Made by a program: the position numbers and the translations under genes. Shown here in pieces: positions 1 to 5,050 of a stretch of 9,074 nucleotides of DNA. The stretch spans positions 1 to 9,074 of the forward strand of contig CAAFRW010000199.1 in NCBI GenBank assembly GCA_900765575.1. The letters are read 5' to 3'. The DNA comes from Bacteroidaceae bacterium. GTDB taxonomy: Bacteria; Bacteroidota; Bacteroidia; Bacteroidales; Bacteroidaceae. Position 1 is the first letter of the stretch. Each line of letters begins with the position of its first letter. The notes beneath the pieces were generated by a model that was not told the origin of the DNA, made no database searches, and saw only the letters and a list, made by a program, of their open reading frames with translations.

Positions 1-20
1 AATCTACCACCAAGACCAAT

Positions 21-188
21 GTTGTGATTACCTTTCAAATTAGTATCTTTAACAGACTGCGGACATTGTTTACGCATCTCATGCAAGTTGTGATTACCTT
101 TCAAATTAGTATCTTTAACAGAGTACGTATGCCCCGGGAGCTGCAGGGAAGAGTTGTGTCTAGCTTTCAGATTAAAATAGTTCTTCTA
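21..188 (+). CRISPR. CRISPR array end (probable type II-C), two perfect repeats plus a degenerate terminal repeat
   Basis: Two identical 36-nt repeats lie at 21-56 and 87-122. They begin GTTGTGATTACC and end TCTTTAACAGA. A 30-nt spacer lies at 57-86 and another at 123-152. Bases 1-20 are the end of a further spacer, so the array continues off the left edge. The constant 66-nt period and the identical repeats make the call secure. From memory, the repeat start (GTTGTGATT, then TTTCAAATTAGTATCTTT) resembles Bacteroidetes type II-C (Cas9) repeats, so subtype II-C is an inference; no cas gene is in the window. In type II repeats the GTTGTG end follows the spacer in the crRNA, which suggests transcription left to right with the leader outside on the left. 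Confidence 0.95.
153..188 (+). repeat. degenerate terminal CRISPR repeat
   Basis: This 36-nt unit follows a normal 30-nt spacer. It keeps GTTGTG and a CTTTCA-ATTA core but has lost most of the last 14 bases of the consensus. Decay of this kind is typical of the leader-distal end, so it probably marks the oldest end of the array. No further repeat follows. Confidence 0.85.
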
Positions 189-194
189 TAAAAT

Positions 195-225
195 GGAGTC
201 TGGATACTCCTCCTTTTTTCTTTTG
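195..225 (+). terminator. possible weak terminator after the CRISPR array
   Basis: GGAGT (195-199) pairs with ACTCC (206-210) around a 6-nt loop. A T-rich tract follows (TCC, then TTTTTTCTTTT to 225). The stem is only 5 bp, so this is a weak candidate for ending the array transcript. Confidence 0.4.
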
Positions 226-339
226 TCCTCACACTTCCTTCTCTTAAATAGTTTAGGGTTGTTTTTGTGGGTAAATTGAACAAAAAGAGCATTTACTTCA
301 AAGAAATTGAATAAAATCTCATTTCTTCTTGTCAAAACG

Positions 340-370
340 TTTGGCAGTATGAAAATTTTGTCTATCTTTG
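340..370 (+). promoter_or_regulatory. Bacteroidales housekeeping promoter for tRNA-Asp
   Basis: TTTG at 340-343 is followed, after exactly 19 nt, by TATCTTTG at 363-370. This matches the Bacteroides consensus TTTG-N19-21-TAnnTTTG. Transcription should start near 377, about 30 nt before the mature tRNA. Confidence 0.8.
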
Positions 371-407
371 CATCCGCAATCAAGAGAAATTGCAAAAAAA
401 GCATTTT

Positions 408-481
408 GGTGTGTTAGTTCAGTTGGTTAGAATACATGCCTGTCACGCATGGGGTCACGGGTTCGAGTCCCGTACACACCG
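408..481 (+). tRNA. tRNA-Asp (anticodon GTC)
   Basis: A complete cloverleaf can be folded. Acceptor arms GGTGTGT (408-414) and ACACACC (474-480) pair fully. The D stem is GTTC/GAAT with one wobble pair. The anticodon stem CATGC/GCATG encloses loop CTGTCAC with anticodon GTC at 442-444. The T stem ACGGG/CCCGT encloses TTCGAGT. The discriminator base G at 481 is the normal aspartate identity base. A full CCA is not encoded, since CAA follows, so CCA would be added after transcription. The gene has its own promoter and terminator and stands alone. tRNA 3' ends are common integration sites, but I found no second copy of this 3' end in the window. Confidence 0.97.
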
Positions 482-493
482 CAATAACACTTG

Positions 494-534
494 AAAGCCC
501 TTGAAAGTTATTACTTTTAAGGGCTTTTTCTTTT
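494..534 (+). terminator. strong intrinsic terminator of tRNA-Asp
   Basis: A 15-bp stem runs from AAAGCCCTTGAAAGT (494-508) to ACTTTTAAGGGCTTT (513-527), with one G-T wobble and a TATT loop. The T-rich tail TTTTTCTTTT follows. It should stop the tRNA transcript cleanly and isolate it from the WYL gene. Confidence 0.9.
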
Positions 535-542
535 GGGTTCCA

Positions 543-647
543 ACGGAGGAACCAAGGATTAACTATACCACCAACGACGACTTTAATCGCAGGGAATTTA
601 AGGTGTACAAAGAAAATGTGGAAAAGGTAAGTAAGAAAAAGAACTGA
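543..647 (+). pseudogene. C-terminal remnant of an unidentified gene upstream of the WYL regulator
   Basis: The frame ending in TGA at 645-647 reads like real coding sequence. From 543 it includes TEEPRINYTTNDDFNRREF and then a lysine-rich end, VEKVSKKKN. It has no plausible start: the frame runs back only to 495, inside the tRNA terminator. The stop lies one base before the WYL ATG (TGATATG), the spacing of a translationally coupled operon partner. My reading is that this is the last 30-odd codons of a gene whose front was lost when this DNA was joined behind the tRNA. I do not recognise the family. Chance coding is possible over so short a stretch. Confidence 0.5.
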
Positions 648-648
648 T

Positions 649-1554
649 ATGCCCACAAAGAATACCATACGCAGACATTATCTGATAATCCGCAGAATAT
701 TGCGGAATGATTATCCAAGCAAACATATCTTGCTTGAATACATGAAGCAATATGACGTGGAAGTTGGAGAAAGAACTTTCCAAAGAGATTTAGCAGAGAT
801 ACGCAGCAACTTCGATATTGAAATCATATATGATGAAAAGAAGAACGGCTACTTTGCACAGACTGACAGTACATTGGAATTAGACAAATTGCTGTATTTT
901 ATAGGATTGGCGGAAAGTTCGGATATAGCCCTCTCTACCATGAGGGACAAAAACAGACTGTTGCAATATATTGCCGTTAGTCCCGACCCTCGTGCGAAAG
1001 GAATGGAACATATCGGCTGGTTGTTGAGGGCAATCCAAAACCAGACGGTTGTCCGATTTGCCCATTATAATTATCAGTCGGGAGAAACTAAGGACTATAC
1101 CGTCTATCCCTACTTACTGAAAGAATTTGAGGGTATGTGGTATTTGTTTGCCTTTGTGAATAAGTTGGGATTATTCCGTACATTCGGGCTAGACAGAATA
1201 CACAATCTTATAATAACAGACGATGTATTCCGGCGAGAACCAGCATTGGAGGAAACAGCCAAACGCTTTGACGATGTGTATGGACTGGTCTATGAACCCG
1301 ATAACAATCCGACAGCCCCGATAGAAGAAGTCAAGCTGCGTGTTTCTTCTTCCATGTTGCCCTATTTTCAATCATTGCCAATCCATGCTTCACAGGTTAT
1401 AGAGAGGGACATTGTAACTTTGTATCTGATAATCAACCCGGAATTGGAGAACAGAATAATGAGCTACGGGGAATATGTTGAGGTATTGTCTCCGCTGTCA
1501 TTGAGAGAAAGCGTAAAGGAAAGAATACGAAAAATGTTATCCAATTATAAATGA
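649..1554 (+). CDS. WYL-domain transcriptional regulator
   Basis: The 301-aa protein has the architecture of the YafY/WYL regulators. An N-terminal winged helix-turn-helix spans about residues 5-70, with the recognition-helix motif ERTFQRDLAEI at 41-51. A WYL domain spans about 125-195. It contains the PYLLKEFEGMWYLFAF segment with W164-Y165-L166 and the FRTFGLDRI segment with R177 and R183, which in this family line the ligand or nucleic-acid-binding groove. A C-terminal WCX-like extension spans about 205-301. The length is normal and the gene looks intact. The start is ATG at 649, immediately after a partner-gene remnant; there is no clear Shine-Dalgarno sequence, as usual in Bacteroidetes. 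Regulators of this type (BrxR, CapW, DriD and others) often control phage-defence or DNA-damage genes. Its position between a CRISPR array and an abortive-infection-like gene fits that, but its targets are unknown. Confidence 0.93.
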   Translation: MPTKNTIRRHYLIIRRILRNDYPSKHILLEYMKQYDVEVGERTFQRDLAEIRSNFDIEIIYDEKKNGYFAQTDSTLELDKLLYFIGLAESSDIALSTMRDKNRLLQYIAVSPDPRAKGMEHIGWLLRAIQNQTVVRFAHYNYQSGETKDYTVYPYLLKEFEGMWYLFAFVNKLGLFRTFGLDRIHNLIITDDVFRREPALEETAKRFDDVYGLVYEPDNNPTAPIEEVKLRVSSSMLPYFQSLPIHASQVIERDIVTLYLIINPELENRIMSYGEYVEVLSPLSLRESVKERIRKMLSNYK

Positions 1555-1579
1555 ATCATTTTCAGGAAGATTTATGTAA

Positions 1580-1610
1580 ACCGTTGCAGCAATGTAACGG
1601 TATTTTTTTT
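1580..1610 (+). terminator. intrinsic terminator of the WYL gene
   Basis: ACCGTTGC (1580-1587) pairs with GTAACGGT (1594-1601) over 8 bp with one wobble and a 6-nt loop, followed by eight consecutive T. It lies 26 nt after the WYL stop codon. Confidence 0.85.
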
Positions 1611-1620
1611 GTCTTTTTTC

Positions 1621-1682
1621 CGTCAGATATGAAAAACATCAGAGCACCGACTTAAACTGACGTACCTCTAATCTTACCTTTG
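1621..1682 (+). promoter_or_regulatory. promoter-like element with a flanking inverted repeat (possible operator)
   Basis: TACCTTTG at 1675-1682 matches the Bacteroides -7 consensus TAnnTTTG exactly. The expected TTTG near 1652-1655 is poor (TTAA). Upstream, CGTCAG (1621-1626) and CTGACG (1657-1662) form a perfect 6-bp inverted repeat; its right arm borders the -33 region, where a repressor would act. No intact plus-strand gene begins directly downstream, because the XRE remnant there reads the other way. The promoter is therefore either a relic or gives a long leader for the gene at 1965. Confidence 0.4.
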
Positions 1683-1696
1683 CGAAGAAAACAGGT

Positions 1697-1867
1697 TTAT
1701 ATATCAAAATTAATAGGAGGAAAGAAATCGACAAGTGAACAATCGAAAAATTGTGCGATAAGGGAAAAACCGGGTGAGCATTCCGGTATTGCAGCCAGTC
1801 CACGCTGTGATACGCCAAGTTCCTTTCGCTTCTCCCGAACCTTATTAATGACGAATAAATCGACCAT
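1697..1867 (-). pseudogene. XRE-family helix-turn-helix gene with an internal deletion
   Basis: The minus-strand frame starts at ATG 1867 (MVDLFVINKVREKRKELGVS) and ends at TAA 1697, 56 aa in all. The first half is a typical Bacteroides XRE/Cro-like domain: INKVREKRKELGVSQRGLAA is helix 1 and the start of the HTH, and SPGF follows. The end, LIAQFFDCSLVDFFPP, matches the usual last helix of this family (compare LIAKALDCSLSDFFP, from memory). Between SPGF and LIAQ, roughly 15-25 residues normally covering the end of the recognition helix and helix 4 are missing. The product could not fold as a normal HTH, so I call a gene decayed by an in-frame internal deletion. The homology rests on recognition by eye, but both halves lie in one frame, which supports it strongly. 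Confidence 0.75.
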
Positions 1868-1896
1868 TGACTTTATAAAACCCTGTTTCTCTTAAG

Positions 1897-1927
1897 ATTG
1901 TAAAGTTGAAAAAATATTTATCTTTTG
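1897..1927 (+). promoter_or_regulatory. candidate promoter for the DUF1643 gene
   Basis: ATTG at 1897-1900 and TATCTTTTG at 1919-1927 approximate the Bacteroides promoter, but the -7 box has one extra T and the spacer is 18 nt. It would leave a leader of about 30 nt before the ATG at 1965. Confidence 0.4.
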
Positions 1928-1964
1928 CTTAGTATTAATAAGCGAACGAAAAAGACACAAGATT

Positions 1965-2606
1965 ATGGGTAAGAAAATAGTAAAAGACGGTTGGGTATAT
2001 GACTATGACATTTCAGACGAATGTCGTAGAAAATATGACTGTGAACTTACAGATGTTCGTTACGTGTTAGGGGAGCAATTCGATGCGGATAAACGGAATG
2101 TATTGATTTGCATCGGTATTAATCCCAGTATGGCAATGCCAAACTTCCTTGACCCGACACTAAGAAGAGTGCAGGGCTACGCAAAAAGAAGCGGTGAATA
2201 TGGAGCATGGTATATGCTGAATATCTATCCCCAAAGAGCAACCAATCCGAACAACATGGATACGGATGATACTTACAGTATGGAGATTCATTTGCGCAAT
2301 CTTGCAGCTATAGAAGAACTGTTGTCCACTATTGAACGGGCAGATGTGTGGTGTGCTTGGGGTACGATTATTGACGATACAAAACGGACATACTTGTCTG
2401 ATTTGTTATTCGGAAATGAAGATAAGAACATACAAGGTATAATCAGCCTATTCAGTGGAAATTATCATTTCAAAGCCTACGGAGCTACCACGAAAGGCTA
2501 TCCTAAACACCCTCTTCTGATGGGGAAAGAAGCCAAGTTGAGAAATTTAGATAAAGTAGGGTTGAAAGAATTATCAGATAGAATTACTAATAAAGTTAAG
2601 AAATGA
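1965..2606 (+). CDS. DUF1643 family protein
   Basis: The 213-aa protein carries the hallmarks of DUF1643 (PF07799), a family of unknown function found in phages, mobile elements and bacteria. They are GINPSMA at 51-57, DPTLRR at 63-68, NIYPQRATNP at 86-95, AWG at 131-133 and the closing GYPKHPL at 178-184. The clustered Asn, Asp, Arg and His residues suggest an enzyme or nucleotide-binding fold, but no reaction is known to me. No signal peptide or membrane segment is seen, so it should be cytosolic. The ATG at 1965 is the first in-frame start after the candidate promoter. The lipoprotein stub starts 4 nt after its stop, so the two were probably co-transcribed. The gene looks complete. Confidence 0.85.
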   Translation: MGKKIVKDGWVYDYDISDECRRKYDCELTDVRYVLGEQFDADKRNVLICIGINPSMAMPNFLDPTLRRVQGYAKRSGEYGAWYMLNIYPQRATNPNNMDTDDTYSMEIHLRNLAAIEELLSTIERADVWCAWGTIIDDTKRTYLSDLLFGNEDKNIQGIISLFSGNYHFKAYGATTKGYPKHPLLMGKEAKLRNLDKVGLKELSDRITNKVKK

Positions 2607-2610
2607 CATT

Positions 2611-2742
2611 ATGAAATTAAAGTATTTATGGGCTGCTTGTACAGTCTTTTTTCTCGTATCCTGCAGTAATGATGATGACCACCCCAACCACCCCAACGCG
2701 GTGATATATCCGTTCTTCTTCTACCCCATATCGGCAGATTAA
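2611..2742 (+). CDS. short lipoprotein, probably the front of a broken gene
   Basis: This frame encodes 43 aa. The N-terminus is MKLKYLWAAC, then a hydrophobic run, then the lipobox LVSC at 15-18. The following SNDDDH matches the acidic residues after the acylated cysteine that characterise surface-exported Bacteroidetes lipoproteins. After this come the duplicated HPN, and a short hydrophobic end (YPFFFYPISAD). The signal peptide is convincing, but 26 residues after the cysteine is too short for most lipoproteins. Because coding-like sequence continues in another frame (2705-2875), I favour a frameshifted or recombined remnant over a true mini-lipoprotein. Confidence 0.55.
   Translation: MKLKYLWAACTVFFLVSCSNDDDHPNHPNAVIYPFFFYPISAD
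2680..2697 (+). repeat. 9-bp tandem duplication in the lipoprotein stub
   Basis: CACCCCAAC occurs twice back to back and encodes HPN-HPN. It may be a slipped-strand duplication; being 9 bp it keeps the frame. Confidence 0.8.
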
Positions 2743-2875
2743 GAAAGACGGTAGAGATATGGAGTTATCGTGGATTGACAGCAATGATGATGCAGCTAGA
2801 ATAAACGGTTTGCCTTATGGTACGCAGCAGTTTATCATTTTTAATTTTATCACCAACATAATACAAATAAATTAA
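2705..2875 (+). pseudogene. coding-like remnant between the lipoprotein stub and the MazG-like gene
   Basis: A frame different from that of the lipoprotein is open from 2705 to TAA 2873-2875. It includes RQIKKDGRDMELSWIDSND and, further on, ARINGLPYGTQQF, which look like real protein sequence. The only internal ATG is at 2759. The stop lies 3 nt before the next start codon. It may be the back half of the frameshifted lipoprotein gene or the tail of another lost gene. I do not recognise the family. Confidence 0.4.
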
Positions 2876-2878
2876 GAT

Positions 2879-3286
2879 ATGAAAAAGCAACTCAAACAAT
2901 TAGAACAATTTCATCGGTCTTTTGGCTTGTACATAAACGAACAGCCAACTTTGCGCATCCCCCAAGATTTGCATGAACTTCGTATGCGGGTGATGAAAGA
3001 AGAAGTTGATGAATACGCAGAAGAATATGCAATCACAGGAGATACAGAGGATGAACGGCTGCAAGCGGTAGCCAAAGAATTAGCCGATATAGCTTATACC
3101 TTGCTGGGGACAGTTGTTTCTCACGGTTTGCAAGATGAATTTGAGCGTATCTTCGATGCGGTGCATGAAAGCAATATGAGCAAGTTGGACGAAAAAGGAA
3201 AACCAATCTATCGGGAGGACGGTAAGATACTGAAATCAAGCCGTTACCATGAACCCGATTTGAGTTTCTTGAAAAACAAGAAATAG
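2879..3286 (+). CDS. MazG-like / PRA-PH superfamily nucleoside triphosphate pyrophosphohydrolase
   Basis: The 135-aa, probably all-alpha protein has the metal-binding pair of the MazG/PRA-PH superfamily: EEVDE at 41-45 (EExxE) and ELAD at 67-70 (ExxD). The conserved back end runs from VHESNMSKLDEKGKP into YREDGKILKSSRYHEPDL, with N99 and K102; this is typical of the phage- and bacterium-encoded small NTP pyrophosphohydrolases. The family splits nucleoside triphosphates into monophosphate and pyrophosphate; the preferred substrate cannot be told from sequence. Proposed roles include house-cleaning of abnormal nucleotides and altering (p)ppGpp or dNTP pools during stress or infection. The gene is intact and of normal length. 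The preceding remnant stops 3 nt upstream, suggesting it was once in an operon. Confidence 0.88.
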   Translation: MKKQLKQLEQFHRSFGLYINEQPTLRIPQDLHELRMRVMKEEVDEYAEEYAITGDTEDERLQAVAKELADIAYTLLGTVVSHGLQDEFERIFDAVHESNMSKLDEKGKPIYREDGKILKSSRYHEPDLSFLKNKK

Positions 3287-3295
3287 TTCCATTTT

Positions 3296-3339
3296 ATAAA
3301 GAAACTGCTGTAATGCTTCAATTGTGTCGGTTTCTTTGT
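3296..3339 (+). other. long-loop hairpin after the MazG-like gene
   Basis: AAAGAAAC (3298-3305) and GTTTCTTT (3330-3337) are perfectly complementary. Wobble pairs extend the stem to about 12 bp with a 20-nt loop. No T-run follows on the plus strand, so it is a poor intrinsic terminator; it may protect the 3' end or pause transcription. Confidence 0.4.
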
Positions 3340-3418
3340 AAATAATCAAAAGTCACGTCAAAAAATGTCGTAGCTTGAGTAATAACATGGCAGATTAATA
3401 ACAAAAAATCGGAATAAT

Positions 3419-4270
3419 ATGAAATGTTTAGGAGTAGATGAGTTTAAAGATACTCAAAAACCAAGTGTAAAATCGGGGTTTATTGAATTAGATAAAATAA
3501 CGCATGGTTGGGAGAATGGAAACCTAATCGTTATTACAGGGCGTCCTGCTATGGGAAAGACTAGTTTCGGAATATCTTTACTTCGGAATATCGCTGTTAA
3601 AAATAAAATTCCCGTTGCATTTTTTAGTTTGGAAATGAGCGTAGGGCATTTTATGAGTCGTTTTGTTTCAGCAGTAAGTGGAATAGAAAGCAGTAAAATA
3701 TCGGCATATAAAAGAGGAGACTCTATGGCTCTAAATGAAATGGAGCAAAATAAACTTAATGAAGCAGAAAAGCAAATAGATATTGCGCCTGTTTACTTGG
3801 ATGATACTCCGGCTTTGTCTATCCAAGCGTTACAGAAGAAAGCGATGAGATTGGCTAGTGATTTTCAGATTAAATTAATTGTTATTGATTACCTTCAATT
3901 AATGAACATGGGCGGCATTCGTTATAAGGATATGAACGAAGAGCTAACTGTCATTGTTCGTTCTCTTAAGATATTGGCAAAAGATTTAAATATCCCGGTT
4001 ATTGTATTATCTAGTTGTAATAGAGGGGAGGCAAAAACAGACGGAGGACGTCCACAATTACACGATTTGAGCGAAAGTATAGAACAAGACGCTGATGTAA
4101 TATGTTTCATTAATCGTCCTGAACGCTATAGGTTTTATATTGATGAAGAAGGTAACGACATGCACGGTATGGCAGAGATTATTGTAGCAAAGAACCGAAA
4201 CGGCAGCAAAGGGAGGGCATTTTTAAGATGTTTCTTACAATATTCTCGTTTCTATAATAGAAGAAGCTGA
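3419..4270 (+). CDS. stand-alone DnaB C-terminal (RecA-fold) ATPase
   Basis: The 283-aa protein corresponds to the helicase half of DnaB and has no N-terminal primase-interacting domain (full DnaB is about 450-500 aa). Visible motifs: Walker A GRPAMGKT at 41-48; H1a FFSLEMS at 68-74 with the likely catalytic E72; Walker B LIVIDYLQLM at 153-162 with D157; and AKNRNG at 257-262, whose K258 and R260 match the trans-acting Lys/Arg finger of DnaB. ATP hydrolysis in a ring is therefore plausible. Two regions differ from canonical DnaB. H3 reads LSSCNR at 197-202 instead of LSQLNR/LSQLSR. The DNA-contacting loop reads DLSESIEQDAD at 216-226 instead of DLRESGxIEQDAD, so the Arg is replaced and two residues including Gly are missing. 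The end after SRFYN (RRS) is abrupt. This may be a phage- or element-type loader or a repurposed ATPase. No promoter is clear in the 130 nt upstream. Coding is AT-rich. Confidence 0.88.
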   Translation: MKCLGVDEFKDTQKPSVKSGFIELDKITHGWENGNLIVITGRPAMGKTSFGISLLRNIAVKNKIPVAFFSLEMSVGHFMSRFVSAVSGIESSKISAYKRGDSMALNEMEQNKLNEAEKQIDIAPVYLDDTPALSIQALQKKAMRLASDFQIKLIVIDYLQLMNMGGIRYKDMNEELTVIVRSLKILAKDLNIPVIVLSSCNRGEAKTDGGRPQLHDLSESIEQDADVICFINRPERYRFYIDEEGNDMHGMAEIIVAKNRNGSKGRAFLRCFLQYSRFYNRRS

Positions 4271-4350
4271 AATCTGTTCTCTTGCATCCTAATGATAACC
4301 AAGATATAGATGCTTATCTAATAATCGGCAACAATCCAAGTTTGCAATAA
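4261..4350 (+). pseudogene. C-terminal tail of a lost partner gene overlapping the AbiEii-like gene
   Basis: A frame different from the DnaB-like gene is open from 4261 (after a TAG at 4258) to TAA 4348-4350. It encodes 29 residues, KKLKSVLLHPNDN followed by QDIDAYLIIGNNPSLQ, with protein-like composition. Its stop overlaps the next gene's ATG as TAATG, the usual sign of translational coupling. In AbiE-type pairs the upstream partner is the antitoxin (AbiEi), so this may be the end of that antitoxin, the rest having been replaced by the DnaB-like gene. It could instead be the original tail of the DnaB-like gene after a frameshift near 4258. It is too short to assign. Confidence 0.5.
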
Positions 4351-4952
4351 TGAAGTATAACCTAATATCACCCATAAAAAAACAACCTGTTTTCCAGCAA
4401 TATACAGAGCATGATTTGTCTATTGTAGAAATGGCTTCCCGATACGGATTATATCTTATAGGTGGAACAGCCATAGATTTATTGTGTAACTATTATTCAG
4501 TTCGCTTTTGGAGAAATAGGTCTGATAACGACCTTGATTTTTGGACTTCGTTTGCCAATAAGGAAAGAGACAGGTTCGTTGAGCAGGTGGATAACAAATT
4601 CGGGATTAGCGTAGAGGACAGTTCCGACTATATGGTCTCCTTAGAATTAGAAAAAGTTAAGATAGAGACTGATATACTGATAGATTATGATTGCGGCAAT
4701 ACAAAGTTTGCATCTTCTATAAACGGAATTTGTGTAATGTCTCCGATATACCTGTTTTCCTCTAAGTTTGACAGATATATTAATACCGCTAACATTCAGC
4801 GTAGAAAGACCGATTTTTATGATTTAAGGACATTGCTGTCGATAGTTGAAAAGACAAATGGCTTAGATGAGCTTGAAAGCCATTTGTCTAATCGGAATTA
4901 TGACCAGAGAGCTGAAGATATGCTCAATAATATAATTGCAAGTATGTTATAG
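4350..4952 (+). CDS. AbiEii/AbiGii-type nucleotidyltransferase (toxin-like)
   Basis: The 200-aa protein has a minimal nucleotidyltransferase core: LIGGTAIDLL at 36-45 with the G38-G39 pair, then SDNDLDFW at 58-65 with D61 and D63 as the metal-binding pair. A probable third acidic residue lies in KIETDIL (D108). The helical segment SPIYLFSSKFDRY and the closing RRKTDFYDLR (151-160) are characteristic of the AbiEii/AbiGii group. AbiEii toxins transfer nucleotides to RNA (tRNA in the studied MenT relatives) and arrest growth; the upstream AbiEi acts as transcriptional repressor and antitoxin (type IV). Here the ATG overlaps the stop of a 29-codon remnant, and no intact AbiEi is present. This could mean an orphan, weakly active or unlinked-antidote toxin, or a nucleotidyltransferase with another role. 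All key residues are present, so it is not visibly inactivated. At 200 aa it is on the short side for the family. Confidence 0.8.
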   Translation: MKYNLISPIKKQPVFQQYTEHDLSIVEMASRYGLYLIGGTAIDLLCNYYSVRFWRNRSDNDLDFWTSFANKERDRFVEQVDNKFGISVEDSSDYMVSLELEKVKIETDILIDYDCGNTKFASSINGICVMSPIYLFSSKFDRYINTANIQRRKTDFYDLRTLLSIVEKTNGLDELESHLSNRNYDQRAEDMLNNIIASML

Positions 4953-5050
4953 GTTGATATTATTTTCGTCTTTTCTTTTTCAGGGATTTTTATTTTTAAG
5001 GCTTTTACTCCTAATGACTTCCTTTCGCTTTTAAACCACTCGTATTTCTC

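Noticed and set aside
153..188. Degenerate CRISPR repeat as a tracrRNA anti-repeat
   Set aside because: A tracrRNA read from the minus strand would need its 3' tail where a normal spacer and perfect repeat lie, so a decayed terminal repeat is the simpler reading.
186..404. 72-aa minus-strand frame after the CRISPR array
   Set aside because: AT-rich low-complexity translation, antisense to the tRNA promoter; no domain or start signal is visible. The stretch 226-339 holds nothing else I can support.
536..553. GGTTCC/GGAACC hairpin
   Set aside because: A 6-bp stem without a T-run, lying inside the coding-like remnant; likely chance.
414..668. 84-aa minus-strand frame
   Set aside because: It runs antisense through the tRNA and its terminator; part of its translation is simply the tRNA complement.
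1680..1895. 71-aa plus-strand reading frame starting with TTG
   Set aside because: It begins inside a promoter -7 box and is antisense to the recognisable XRE remnant; its translation is low-complexity and matches nothing.
4953..5050. Possible terminator between the convergent AbiEii-like and barrel-protein genes
   Set aside because: The region is T-rich, but I found no stem worth calling on either strand.
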